From: Prorocentrum cordatum
Lineage: Eukaryota > Sar > Dinophyceae > Prorocentrales > Prorocentraceae
Direction of reading: 5' to 3'
Length of the DNA: 64,000 bases
Assembly (NCBI GenBank): GCA_963575745.1
Contig: CAUYUJ010015291.1
Span: forward strand, 65,001 to 129,000
The notes beneath the pieces are model-generated. The model saw only the letters and a program-made list of their open reading frames with translations. It was not told the origin of the DNA and ran no database searches. Within the stretch, counting starts at the first letter, position 1; each line of letters starts with the position of its first letter. Shown one piece after another: positions 21,063 to 30,169 of the stretch. The position numbers and the translations under genes are program-made.

Positions 21063-21580
21063 GGAGAAGGGGGAGGAGCAGGAGGAGGAGGAGGGCAAGG
21101 GGGCGGAGGACGATGGTGATGGTGTGATGATGATGAGGAGGAGCAGGAGAGGAGGAGGAATAGGACGGAAGGATGAGGAGGAGGAGGAGGAGGAGGAGGA
21201 GGAGGAGGAGGAACAGGAGGAGAAGGATTAGGAGGAGGAGGAGGAGGAGGAGGAGGAGGAGGAGGAGGAGGAGGAGGAGGAACAGGAGGAGGAGGGGAGG
21301 CGGAGGGGGAGGAGGATTAGGAGGAGGAGGAGGATGAGGAGGAAGGAGGAGGAGGAGGAGGAGGAGAGGAGGAGGAGGAGGAGGAGCAGGAGGAGCAGGA
21401 GGAGAGGAGGAGGAGGAGGAGGAAGGAGAGGCGGAGGAGGAGGGAGGAGGAAGGAGGAAAGGTGGAGGAGGAGGAGGAGAGGAGGAGGGAGGGGGGGAGG
21501 AGGACGAGGAGGAGGAGGGAAAGGAGGAGGAGGAGGGAGGGGGGAGGAGGACGAGGAGGATGCTGATGATGATGATGATG
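20548..21580. repeat. GGA microsatellite, two blocks, on the 3' side of LINE-B
   Basis: GGA blocks at 20548-20800 and 21005-21555 with a GATGATGATG tail at 21557-21580. On the LINE-B strand this reads as a CATCAT then TCC tail directly behind the element. 20805-21000 between the blocks has no recognised feature. Confidence 0.85.
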
Positions 21581-21653
21581 ACAAGCCCTGAGGTCAGGGT
21601 TCGGCCGCCTGGCCAGCCTCCTCAGATGAGGAGCACGTACTGGCCGACGGGCC

Positions 21654-24600
21654 TCACGACCTCTGCGCCAGCGCGACGAGCTGCTTGAAAGCCGCAGACC
21701 TGGCCACCGCGCCCTCCCTCGACTCCTCGGAGTCGGCTCTGGCCCGCTCCGCCCGCGGCGACGCAGCAGCAGCGGCAGCCTCGACGCCGTGCTCGAGGCC
21801 GCCGAGCGAGGCACGGCGGCCGCCGTCCAGCGCGGCCACGCGGCCGCCGAGGCCGCCACCTTGCCCACGTCCTTGCCCTCGTACGCTCGGTGCGGCCCGA
21901 GGATCCCAGGGCCCTGGCCAACCGCCGAGGGCGGGGGCACTTTCCCAGGCAGGCCCGTGGCGCAGAGGGGGGTACGTGGCACACGGCCTGCACACCGCCC
22001 CCGCTGCTGCTGCCTCGGCGCCGCGCCCGCTGCCCTCGAGCTCGGCCGAGGCAATGGCGCCGTCGCGCTCGTCCAGGCTGGGTGCGGCTGCGCCAGGGGC
22101 CTGCTGCCCACGCGCGCCAGCCGCCGCCAGGAGGCGGGCGACGCGCTCGGCGAAGCCCAGCGGGCCCAGTGCCGTCGCGGCGTGGCCGTCCCGCGCGCCC
22201 GACACGCCACCGGCCGCGGCCGAGCCGCTCGCCACCCCCGCAGCAGCCTCCTCGGCGTCGTGCGCGGTGTCGTCCAGCGCGCCCACGGGGTCGACGTCCA
22301 GCGCGTCCGAGCCGTCGGCGCCCGCCGAAAGGCAGTCCGCCGCCCCCGCAGCTGCAGCCTCCGCGTCGTGCTCCGCGTCGCCCAGCGCGCCCTTGGTGTC
22401 GACGCCCAGCGCGTCCGAGCCGTCGACGACCGCCAGCGATCTGCCCGCCTCCCCAGCATCAGCCGCCTCAGCGCCGAAGCCCAGCGCGCCCAGGAGGCCG
22501 TCGTCCAGCGTGCCCGAGCTGCCGAGGCCCATCGCTAGGCCGAGCGCCTCCGCAGCAGCTGCAGCCTCGGCGTCGTGCTCGTCGTCGCCCAGCGCGCCCT
22601 CGACCGCGACGCCCAGCGCGGCCGAGCCGTCGAAGGGGTCCTTCTCCAGGCCGAGCGCCTCCGAGGCTGCTACCTCCTGAGTGTCGTGCTCGTCGTCGCC
22701 CAGCGCGCCCACGTACTGTGCGCCCAGCGCGCCCGAGCCGTCGAAAGCCGCCGCCGAGCCGCGCAGCGCCCCCGCGCCAGCAGCCCCAGCAGCAGCATAC
22801 TCCGCGACGTGCTCCACGCTGTCCGCCGCGGCCGAGGAGATGACGCACTGCGTGGTCTTGCGGCGCGGTCCCGTGCTGGCGGCGGCACTGGGCCTCCCAG
22901 CAGCAGCAGCTCCTTGGGCTCCCCTGAGTCGTGCCCCAGCACGCCTATCCCTTCGAGCTCCGCGAACTGCCGCCTGCTGGAAATCTCCTCTGGCCATCGC
23001 GTGTCCGAACATGGTGTTCCTCCCTTCCTGCTCGTCACACCAGGACTGTGCCCTCTCACGCACTCGTTGGTGAAGTGCAGCCATTCTGCTCTCAAAACCT
23101 GCCTCAGGCACTGCCCCGTCCGTGCCACTGAGGACGTCAACCTTCGTGAAAGTGGTGTGAACCTCGCTTGTCGTCTCCAGCCGCCGAAGAGGGGTGGTGC
23201 TGTCGATGAACTTCTTCAGCTTCTTGAAGGGGCCGAAGCCACGCCTCAGGTTGTGGAGGGCCTCGAGGCCCTTGGTAGTGGCGACTGCGCAGGGCTGTCG
23301 CAACTTGGCCTTGCGCCGCTGCAGCGCCCAAGCCCCACACTTGACACAGATGAACACTGGCCTGTAGGTGTCCTGCCCGTCGCTCTCCAAGGTGCCCTTC
23401 TGGTTGACCGCGACCAGCTTGTGGCCATTGGGGTTGCGCCGATGGTCCAGCAGGAAAGTGGGCGTCCCAGGGCACCCCGTGAGGGGGAGCGGTTGCCCAG
23501 GCATGTGCAACTGTAAGCAGGTGATGCATTGCACGCCCAGCTCGCCATCTTGCCATTGGTGCCATGTTGCCTTCCTTGTGCTCGCTGCTCGCCGCCAGGT
23601 CGGTGCCCTCCTGGTCCACCTGATTTGGTCGTCCTTGTCGAAGATGGGCATGGCGTGGGCGATCAGCTTCGCTAACTGGCTTATTCTGTCTACGCCCTTC
23701 TGCATCGCCTCGACTACCTGCAGCGCGGGGGCGGGGTGGATCGCCGCTGCCTCCTTGGCCCTGCGGTCCGCTACAATGTTCGCGTCCGTTATCCTCCTCT
23801 GGCTGTCGGAGAGCGCTGCGTACTCGTCCCCAGAGCGGTGCGCTTTGACGTGGGCGCACTGCTGCACGCGCGTGAAGCCGTCGAGCGACTGCGCGAAGTG
23901 GGCGATGCACGCATAGGGGGTCCTGGCCTTCAGCTGCAGCTCTTTCTGCTTGTTGCCCAGATGGATGACGCCCTTGAAGTCGGCGTGGACGGTGCAGGGT
24001 CGGTCTGCAACCTGAGACACGAAGGCTGCCGCTAGATGCTCTCCGACGGCAGACTCTCGGGGTAAGGATGCGGGTGCTGCTCCGTGCATGGTCGCCAGCG
24101 GCATGTCTGAGCGGGGGTCCAGCAGGGCGAGGCTCCATCCTGCTCGCTGGAATTCCTTGATGGGCGGCTTGGTGCACGAGCCGTCAGTAGCGATCTCCAT
24201 ACTAGCATCGTCATCCCTGAGGAAACAGGCTGCCATCTGCTCAGGCTCCTGACATTCTTCATCTGGTACTGGGACTCCTTGGCCGTCAAGTATGACGCTG
24301 GTAGTGCCCAAACTCATTGTCGGAACATCAGCACACGCATATCCAAACATACCCTCAATAAAACCAGGCTCATCTGCATGCATGCGTAGCCCGTCGAGGA
24401 AATGTTGTGGGACCTCTGCATCAGCTCGAGCTTGCTGAACTTCAGGTCTTGTGCAATCAAGAAGTCGGTGCACCAGCGAGTCGGGAGCTCCACAGGGACA
24501 CCTACCATCCGTGTTGTATCCACGCTGTTGGGCTCTCATCCTTGTCCAGACTCCACTGCACGCTACATTCATGATGCAGAACTTCTGGTGCGCCGTGTAC

Positions 24601-26285
24601 CGTTTGCTGCGCATGGAGACCAGGGGGGCTAGGATGTCGAAAGTGGCACGCTTGCCCTCACCAAGGCCAATCTTGCCCGCTAGGTCTCGCTCATGCTGAC
24701 ATTGAACGCCTTGCTGCAACATCTGGAGCATTAAGCTTGGGGTGAGCTGCTCCACAAATACCTGATCCCCCCGATGGTTACGCCACCTCAGTGCCGAGGT
24801 TGCTGTCCAGCCTGCCCGCGCCAGCGAGAGGGCAGCTCGCTGGAGAGGCCCACGGGTAGCTCCCCACGAGCTGCATACCCCAGGTACTTCCACCGCTCTT
24901 CGCCACCACGTCGTAAGTAGTGCCAGAGGTACTGGTGCCTGAGTAGGATGCGATACTGCCAACCAGACCACCCGCGACCACTGCAGCACTGGCGCCATCG
25001 CAATCGCCACTGTGGGGTCGCCCAGTAGCACCACCTTGGCCGAGGCCGAGACGCCCCCATGACAGGGTTTGCGGAACTTGTCGGAGTCTGTTCGCAGCTT
25101 GTGGAGCTCCCTGTCGGTGAGGCCCGTGATCTCCACGCCGAAGGTGGCCGCAGGTCGAGCTCCAGCTCGGAATATCTTGGCCGTGCGCTGCGTCTGCTGT
25201 CCTGGTAGTCGATGTCTGAATCGCCCCAGCTTGCGCAGCCTCTGCTTGTAGATCTTGTGGCGTGCCTGCTGCTTGGCGCGGAGGAGCTTCCCTCGCCTCC
25301 TCCGTGCTCCCGCGAAGTCAGTGCCCAGGTATGTCGCCCGACTGCGATTCATGTCAGCAGGGAGTTGCAGCTGCCGCACCACTTCCTTCCCAATATCATT
25401 TGAGCTGGCCACCACAGCAAGCTTATCATTAATACGGGCGCCGAGCTTCTTAGCCACATTGAAAAAGGCATTGCCCGCCTCGACCGCCTGCAGGATGACA
25501 CTCTCCTTGGTGGCTCCATTGATACCGAGGGAGGTGTCGTCAATGTAGGACGCGAACCTTACCAGCGGGTGGAGCGTGACGTAGATATCGTACTGCTCGA
25601 TGGCGTGCGCCTTTATGACCACGTCTGCGTAGCCATCGCCTGCTGGGAGGCCGAACTTTGCATGCCGTGGCTGCGCGCCGTGATGCTGGTGGAGACGTAT
25701 CACTCGTGGTCCTCTCCACTGGTTGTACACAATTTTTACCATCGCCAAGGGCATTCCAAGCCTCAGCAGCTTGTCCCTTGCTTCGTCCAGGGGAATCAGC
25801 TCGTAGTACTTGCTGTAGTCAGCAATGATGGTGGCCGTGTGCCGCCCTGCCTCTGCATTCTGCTCCGCATCCGCTGCCAGGATCCAGGCACTGTCGACCG
25901 CGCTCCTGTTCTTGGCAGCCGCCCAATAGGGCCTTCGCAGGGCCTCTTGCAGAGGTAGGAGGGCAGGTTTACGTAGTCGTTGCCAGACTCTGTAGGCCAT
26001 GGAGTATAGGATGATCAAACGGTGGCCTCCAGCGGCCTTGGGCAGCATCGGCATCACCATCCACGTCAGCTGGACAGGGAAGAGGCCCAGCGCCTCGCAG
26101 GCCAGCATGATGTCGCACAGGCCCTCCAACGCGTCATCGCTGAGGTGCTCTAAGTGCGCGGGGTGGAGCCGTCCAGGCTGCTGGAGGTCGATGCTGAAGG
26201 TACGGGAGGCGCGCCGAAGTTCCTCTGGTGATGGCCGTGCGAGGGTAGACCTATCAGGAATCCACGCCTGGGGAGGCTCCATCAC
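21654..26285 (-). CDS. LINE-B ORF2 main part: reverse transcriptase, RNase H and repeat tail (1543 codons)
   Basis: Copies element RNA at the target and removes the RNA strand. RT: ATIIADYSKYYE carries the box A Asp (residue 156), FGLPAGDG is box B (211-218), SYIDD the catalytic box C (246-250), GARINDKLAVV box D, YLGTDFAG the thumb start. A zinc knuckle follows (C596, C598, H606, C611). RNase H: D701 in IATDGS, E744 or E749, D769 in HADF, D840 in NIVAD. Two cysteine pairs come next (C920/C923, C980/C983), then a Gly/Ala/Asp tail with about six 36-residue repeats (1181-1380). The frame opens at a GTG just before ATGGAGCCTCC, overlapping the TGA of the upstream linker frame. In this frame codons upstream read AQLWKAVMEPP, so translation most likely enters from upstream and 26285 is not a true start. 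Confidence 0.85.
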   Translation of the reverse strand: MMEPPQAWIPDRSTLARPSPEELRRASRTFSIDLQQPGRLHPAHLEHLSDDALEGLCDIMLACEALGLFPVQLTWMVMPMLPKAAGGHRLIILYSMAYRVWQRLRKPALLPLQEALRRPYWAAAKNRSAVDSAWILAADAEQNAEAGRHTATIIADYSKYYELIPLDEARDKLLRLGMPLAMVKIVYNQWRGPRVIRLHQHHGAQPRHAKFGLPAGDGYADVVIKAHAIEQYDIYVTLHPLVRFASYIDDTSLGINGATKESVILQAVEAGNAFFNVAKKLGARINDKLAVVASSNDIGKEVVRQLQLPADMNRSRATYLGTDFAGARRRRGKLLRAKQQARHKIYKQRLRKLGRFRHRLPGQQTQRTAKIFRAGARPAATFGVEITGLTDRELHKLRTDSDKFRKPCHGGVSASAKVVLLGDPTVAIAMAPVLQWSRVVWLAVSHPTQAPVPLALLTTWWRRAVEVPGVCSSWGATRGPLQRAALSLARAGWTATSALRWRNHRGDQVFVEQLTPSLMLQMLQQGVQCQHERDLAGKIGLGEGKRATFDILAPLVSMRSKRYTAHQKFCIMNVACSGVWTRMRAQQRGYNTDGRCPCGAPDSLVHRLLDCTRPEVQQARADAEVPQHFLDGLRMHADEPGFIEGMFGYACADVPTMSLGTTSVILDGQGVPVPDEECQEPEQMAACFLRDDDASMEIATDGSCTKPPIKEFQRAGWSLALLDPRSDMPLATMHGAAPASLPRESAVGEHLAAAFVSQVADRPCTVHADFKGVIHLGNKQKELQLKARTPYACIAHFAQSLDGFTRVQQCAHVKAHRSGDEYAALSDSQRRITDANIVADRRAKEAAAIHPAPALQVVEAMQKGVDRISQLAKLIAHAMPIFDKDDQIRWTRRAPTWRRAASTRKATWHQWQDGELGVQCITCLQLHMPGQPLPLTGCPGTPTFLLDHRRNPNGHKLVAVNQKGTLESDGQDTYRPVFICVKCGAWALQRRKAKLRQPCAVATTKGLEALHNLRRGFGPFKKLKKFIDSTTPLRRLETTSEVHTTFTKVDVLSGTDGAVPEAGFESRMAALHQRVRERAQSWCDEQEGRNTMFGHAMARGDFQQAAVRGARRDRRAGARLRGAQGAAAAGRPSAAASTGPRRKTTQCVISSAAADSVEHVAEYAAAGAAGAGALRGSAAAFDGSGALGAQYVGALGDDEHDTQEVAASEALGLEKDPFDGSAALGVAVEGALGDDEHDAEAAAAAEALGLAMGLGSSGTLDDGLLGALGFGAEAADAGEAGRSLAVVDGSDALGVDTKGALGDAEHDAEAAAAGAADCLSAGADGSDALDVDPVGALDDTAHDAEEAAAGVASGSAAAGGVSGARDGHAATALGPLGFAERVARLLAAAGARGQQAPGAAAPSLDERDGAIASAELEGSGRGAEAAAAGAVCRPCATYPPLRHGPAWESAPALGGWPGPWDPRAAPSVRGQGRGQGGGLGGRVAALDGGRRASLGGLEHGVEAAAAAASPRAERARADSEESREGAVARSAAFKQLVALAQRS
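22200..22745 (-). repeat. About 108-bp coding minisatellite in the LINE-B ORF2 tail
   Basis: About six units encode DGS.ALGV...GALGDDEHD followed by AEAAAA.EALGL, starting at residues 1181, 1218, 1256, 1287, 1323 and 1361. Spacing varies from 31 to 38 residues. Indels are multiples of three, so the reading frame is kept. No known domain matches. Confidence 0.75.
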
Positions 26286-27012
26286 CGCCTTCCACAGCTG
26301 CGCGCGTGCGTATCCTCCATATCCTTGACTACAAAGTGCGGGTGCCCTGTGATGCCGTTCTCCGAGTCGTTAACCGTGGCGGGGGCCTGAACTGCTCGCA
26401 CGCGAGTGACCTTGTGGAGCTTCCCCGCTCCGCCCGCACAGGCCCCGTCACACCATTCTCTCCAGCGCCTCGAAGATTCCTTGTTCGCTAGCTGCATGGC
26501 AAAGTTAACATCCTCGTCGATCTCCTCCGAGAAGGTCATGATGTCCTCACTGCTGAAACTCCTCTGCGCAATCTGCCGAGCATGCCGAACTGATGCGTCG
26601 AGCCTCGCGCTTAGGTTCTGCCCACAGTAGTCTACACTGAGGAAGCCTTGCAGCTCGTTGTCGAGAAACTGTCGGCCCTCGGGTGTCCTGGCGTTCGCCT
26701 TTGCGGTGATGAGGCCCGCCAGGCAGTCCTGCAGCCACTTCCATCCATCCGCGACCGCCTGTACCTCATCCTCCGTGAGGACCTGGTGCTCACGCTCGAC
26801 CCACTTGGCTTGGAGCGGACGCGCGTAGGCGCTGGCCCGCGTCTCCGTACCAGTGAGGTGCCCGAGCCTCGAGGCTGCCCTGGTCGCCCATCTGCCCCAA
26901 GCCTTCGAGAGGAAACGCCGGGCGACTGCAGCAGGCGCCTCCTTGGCCATGCTCAGCGCCTGCTCAGCGAAGCTGCGCTCCAGGGGCCAGCTGCTCTCCT
27001 CGAGGAAAGGTC
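26282..27012 (-). CDS. LINE-B linker between endonuclease and RT
   Basis: In the frame one base from the endonuclease the peptide LEESSWPLERSFAEQA begins near 27005, so a -1-type shift is needed at about 27005-27015. The segment is rich in charged helices (ARHARQIAQRS, EDIMTFSEEIDEDVNF). It ends HFVVKDMEDTHAR before a TGA at 26282-26284. The match to RT continues in the next frame (AQLWKAV), so a second shift is placed inside the CGCACGCGCGC run near 26300. A two-base slip in that GC-dinucleotide run is the simplest cause. Its role is unknown; comparable LINEs also have a poorly conserved EN-RT linker. Confidence 0.65.
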
Positions 27013-27800
27013 CTGGACAATCTGCGCTGGTATCTTCGCACCGCCTACGTAGGTGAGGTACCTGAGCTTGGTGCCCTCCGCTGTCAGTTGAAGCTGCACT
27101 GGTCGATGCGGCTTTACCGACCAGGTCAAGTCTGCGTTGCATGCAGCTAGCATGCGCATGGCTCCCGTGGTCAGCCCGAAGTAGTCGATGGTTGACACCG
27201 ACGCCGCTGTCCTGCAGGTCGCGTGCCTCGGGGTGACCATCTCCAGCTGCGCGTGCACGGGGAAGCCGGAGTTCTTGACAACCTGCACGTCCATGTTCCA
27301 GTCGCCGCCAATGATGCCAGGGCGCGCCTGGCCCGCAAGCGCGAGCCCCACCGTCATGAGTATACTTGCGTTGCGGCTGCTCATGCCCTCCCCTGTGTGG
27401 AGGTACACGTTGGCGACGTTGAGCGGCGGCCAGTTCGGCAGCTCCACGACGACGTGTTGAGCCCTGCCACGGACGAGCTCGGTGCCGTGCGCAATGGTCT
27501 CGTTGACGCTGCCTGCACGTCTGGGCGGGGCCTCGCCAGGGTAAGTGGGCCCGCGCAGCCCGATCCCCTCCCTGGCGAAGACTGCCAGGCCTGCGGAGGG
27601 GAGGTGCCCTCGTGAGGGCAGCCCTGGCACGATGAGGCTTTGCCAGCCGCGCGCCGTTGCCCAAGAAGAGAGGCTCTCGCAGTCATCGATGCCGTATCCT
27701 ATCTCCTGAGCCATGATGACCATTGCTGTTGACCTTCTCAGCCGCTTCTGGAGGGTTAGCTTTCCCTGGTTGGCGTTGAAGGTCTCGAAGGTGTGCGTGA
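26953..27800 (-). CDS. LINE-B AP-type endonuclease domain
   Basis: Nicks target DNA to prime reverse transcription. Visible motifs in order: FETFNANQG (Asn motif), IMAQEIG (catalytic Glu), NVYLHTGEG, GGDWNMD (Asp-x-Asn), STIDYF, and KPHRPVQ (final His, where many family members have SDH). The order and spacing fit the exonuclease-endonuclease-phosphatase fold. No ATG precedes the domain in this frame except far upstream inside ORF1, so it is probably expressed by fusion with, or frameshift from, ORF1. The frame continues out-of-phase to 26953 after the likely shift near 27010. Confidence 0.8.
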
Positions 27801-27874
27801 TGGTGACCGCTGCTGGTACGTGTAGCTGCTTGGCGCCCGCGCTGGCAGCCAGTAGCCCGCTGACCAGGGGCGGG

Positions 27875-29140
27875 TTACCCAGGCATCGTGCCTGTGCCCA
27901 GGGAGCCTCCAGCAGTCCTGCGGTGCTTGCTGTGCTGGACCTGCGTGAAGGCGTCGTCCAGCTTCTCCTTGGTCCAGTCCGTAGGCTGCTGTCCGCTGCT
28001 GAGGAGCTGCTGCCAGAGGGCGCCGACGTCATCCTTGGCCAGCTCCACCCAGGCGGCTCCGCGCTTATCGCCTCCTCGAGGCTGTGCGTCGCCGTCGGCG
28101 TCTTCGTCGTCCATGTCATCGTCATCCCGAGCTGGCGGTCCGTCTGCTGCGCCTGCGCCACCGCCCTCAGCATGAGGAGCATGAACACCAGGTTCCTCAG
28201 CCATGACCGTAGCCAGCTTCTCCGCCGCCTGCTTGCGGAGGGCCGCCTGGATCTTGCCGAAGTGGGGGCTCGCCTTGAACTGCTCGAGGGCCTCCTTCGC
28301 GCCATCGTCGTCGAGCTGCTCGGCGAGGTCGAAGCCAACCAGGTCTTCCTCCTTGATGACTGGGTGGGGCTTCTCACCACGTGCAGCCTGCATGGTTTGC
28401 TCGTGCTTCGCATTCTCCTTTCGCAGGACCTCCACCTCAGCCTGTTTAGCCGCAATGGCCTCCTGCTTATCCTGGATCTTGCGCTGGGTAGCCTCCAGCT
28501 GCGCCTCCAGGCCCTGCAGGTCGCTCGTGAAGCGGTCCAGCTGCTGCATGCACCGCGCGAGCTTCTGGGACGAGGCCTTGTAAGCAGCGCCTGGGGGGCG
28601 CAATTCACGCGCCTGCTGCCGAAGGACGTCGAGGGCCCGCTGGTGCAGGAGGTGAATTGGGCCGCCCTCTGCCTCCACGATCTTGCACTCCTTGAGGCTC
28701 TTCTCGTGGAAGTTGATCTTCGCCTGGAGCTCCGTGCGCTGCTGGATGTTGCCCTGCACGTGCTGCGCCTGCTCCTTGCAACCGGCGCCCGCTCCTGATG
28801 ACGCTGGTGCCGTAGGCGATGGGGGCCCCTTGGTGCTGCCCGCGTGCTGGGAGATGCACTGCTGCACCAGCTCGCGGATCTTCTTCTCCGTGAGGCCGCT
28901 CTCCTTGGACCACGGGGCAGGCTTCCGCACGAGCCCTGTGCCTCCTGCCCTCTGCGAGGGCTTCTTGTTCCGCGCCTCCTGGTCCGCCTTCTTGGCAGCG
29001 TTGATGACCTTCTGAGAAGCCTGCCGCCCGCAGGAGCACACGATGCGGCAGGCCCAGTTGTTGTCCTTCCCACACTGGCATCCCCAGACAGGCTCTCGGG
29101 GGCCACGCAGCACTCTCGCCTGCGGCGGTGCAGGCGCCAT
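27875..29140 (-). CDS. LINE-B ORF1: zinc finger and coiled-coil protein (421 codons)
   Basis: Start chosen at ATG 29140 because it precedes the first conserved motif. The frame itself is open to 29755 through monomer repeats and proline triplets. Near the N-terminus, PVWGCQCGKDNNWACRIVCS followed by CGRQASQK is a W-x-C-x-C...C-x-C finger resembling RanBP2/NZF fingers and matching the LINE-C finger. A long Gln/Glu/Lys-rich coiled coil follows (about 28720-28380: QLEATQRKIQDKQEAIAAKQ), then an acidic DDDDMDDEDADGDA patch. RNA binding and multimerisation, as for other LINE ORF1 proteins, is inference. It ends about 75 bp before the endonuclease, in a different frame. Confidence 0.75.
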   Translation of the reverse strand: MAPAPPQARVLRGPREPVWGCQCGKDNNWACRIVCSCGRQASQKVINAAKKADQEARNKKPSQRAGGTGLVRKPAPWSKESGLTEKKIRELVQQCISQHAGSTKGPPSPTAPASSGAGAGCKEQAQHVQGNIQQRTELQAKINFHEKSLKECKIVEAEGGPIHLLHQRALDVLRQQARELRPPGAAYKASSQKLARCMQQLDRFTSDLQGLEAQLEATQRKIQDKQEAIAAKQAEVEVLRKENAKHEQTMQAARGEKPHPVIKEEDLVGFDLAEQLDDDGAKEALEQFKASPHFGKIQAALRKQAAEKLATVMAEEPGVHAPHAEGGGAGAADGPPARDDDDMDDEDADGDAQPRGGDKRGAAWVELAKDDVGALWQQLLSSGQQPTDWTKEKLDDAFTQVQHSKHRRTAGGSLGTGTMPG

Positions 29141-29459
29141 CGCCCCTGCAGAGGAGCCGTGATGGGCGTCCAACCGCTGGGCCGCGCCGCGCAGCCTGGC
29201 TACCAGCGCAGGGGTCGTGCGCCCCGACCAGGCGTGGAAGAGGAACCTGTCCTCCCTGCGTTGTAGTCGCGCTCGATGATGGGCGGCAGCCTCCCGCGGA
29301 GCCGCCGTCGCGAGCGCTGGTCTCGGCGCGCGCCAGGAGCCTATCCCCTCGCCTGCCCCGCAGGCGCCCAAGGGGGAGGCAGCTCCTCGCGAGCCGAAAA
29401 CTGGAGGAGGAGGAGGAGGAGGAGGAGGAGGAGGAGGAGGCCACAAGGAGCTCCACCGA

Positions 29460-30062
29460 GAGCCCCAGTGGGAGGGTTCGCCTGGCCTCACAGCATCGAT
29501 TTCGGCACACCGCTCACACGCTTCGGCCCCACTTGGAGGGCCCGCATGCCACCACCGCGCCCATTCCGGCACACCTCTTACACGTTTGGTGGCCCCATCG
29601 GGAGCTCCACCGAAGGCCCCAGTGGGAGGGACCGCATGCCGCCACCGCGCCCATTCTGGCACACCTCCCAGACGTTTTGTGCCCCCCATAGGGAGCTCCG
29701 CCGAATGCCCCGCTGGGAGGGTTCGCATGGCGCCACCGCGCCCATTTTTGCACACCGTTCAGACGTTTCGTGGTCACATGGGGAGTTCCACCGAAGGCAC
29801 CAGTGGAAGGGCTTGCATGGCGCCACCGCACCTCTTTCGGCACACCCCTCTCACGGTCTGTGGCCCCATAGGGAGCTCCACCACAGGCACCAGTGAGAGG
29901 GTTCGCGTGGCGTCATCGCGCCCACTTCGGCACACCACTCAAGTGTTTCGTGGCCCCATAGGGAGCTCCACCGACGGCCCCAGAGGGAGGGTTCGCATGG
30001 CGCCTCCGCGCCCATTCCGGCACACCCCTCACACGCTTCGTGGCCCCATGGGGAGCTTCATC
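29460..30062 (-). repeat. About 90-bp tandem monomers upstream of LINE-B ORF1
   Basis: About 6.5 copies. The word CCGCGCCCATTCCGGCACAC (with variants) recurs at about 29554, 29643, 29733, 29821, 29912 and 30002, each followed by CACGTTT.GTGGCCCCAT and GGGAGCTCCACCGA. A GGA run (29401-29440) separates the array from ORF1. Inverted relatives occur at 49890-50170. Position suggests promoter monomers of the kind known from mouse L1; this is inference. Confidence 0.8.
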
Positions 30063-30169
30063 GAAGATGATACTGACAACTGTGATACTTACAACTGCAT
30101 CTGTTTGGGTCCATCCTTCGCCAGGCAAAATTTTGAGTTTTGAAGCGTTCTTTGATGTTTTCGGGGCCT

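Larger units (their letters stand above)
21590..30062 (-). mobile_element. LINE-B: nearly complete LINE-like retrotransposon
   Basis: In minus-strand order the element has about 90-bp monomers (30062-29460), TCC triplets, ORF1 (29140-27875), endonuclease (about 27800-27000), a linker, RT, RNase H and a paired-CxxC domain (26285 to about 23200), and a repeat-rich tail ending at 21654. The RT and RNase H catalytic residues are all visible. Coding sequence changes frame three times: ORF1 to EN, EN to linker, linker to RT. It is either a slightly damaged copy or one with indel errors. Domain order (EN before RT, RNase H after) fits the I/R1/Tx1-like side of LINEs, but the clade is not determined. 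Confidence 0.85.

Noticed and set aside
21685-23516. Plus-strand frames of 249-331 codons opposite LINE-B
   Set aside because: They are antisense shadows of the ORF2 tail and CxxC region.
27713-28798. 361-codon plus-strand Leu-rich frame
   Set aside because: Antisense of ORF1 coiled-coil codons; Leu richness reflects complement of Glu/Lys/Gln codons.
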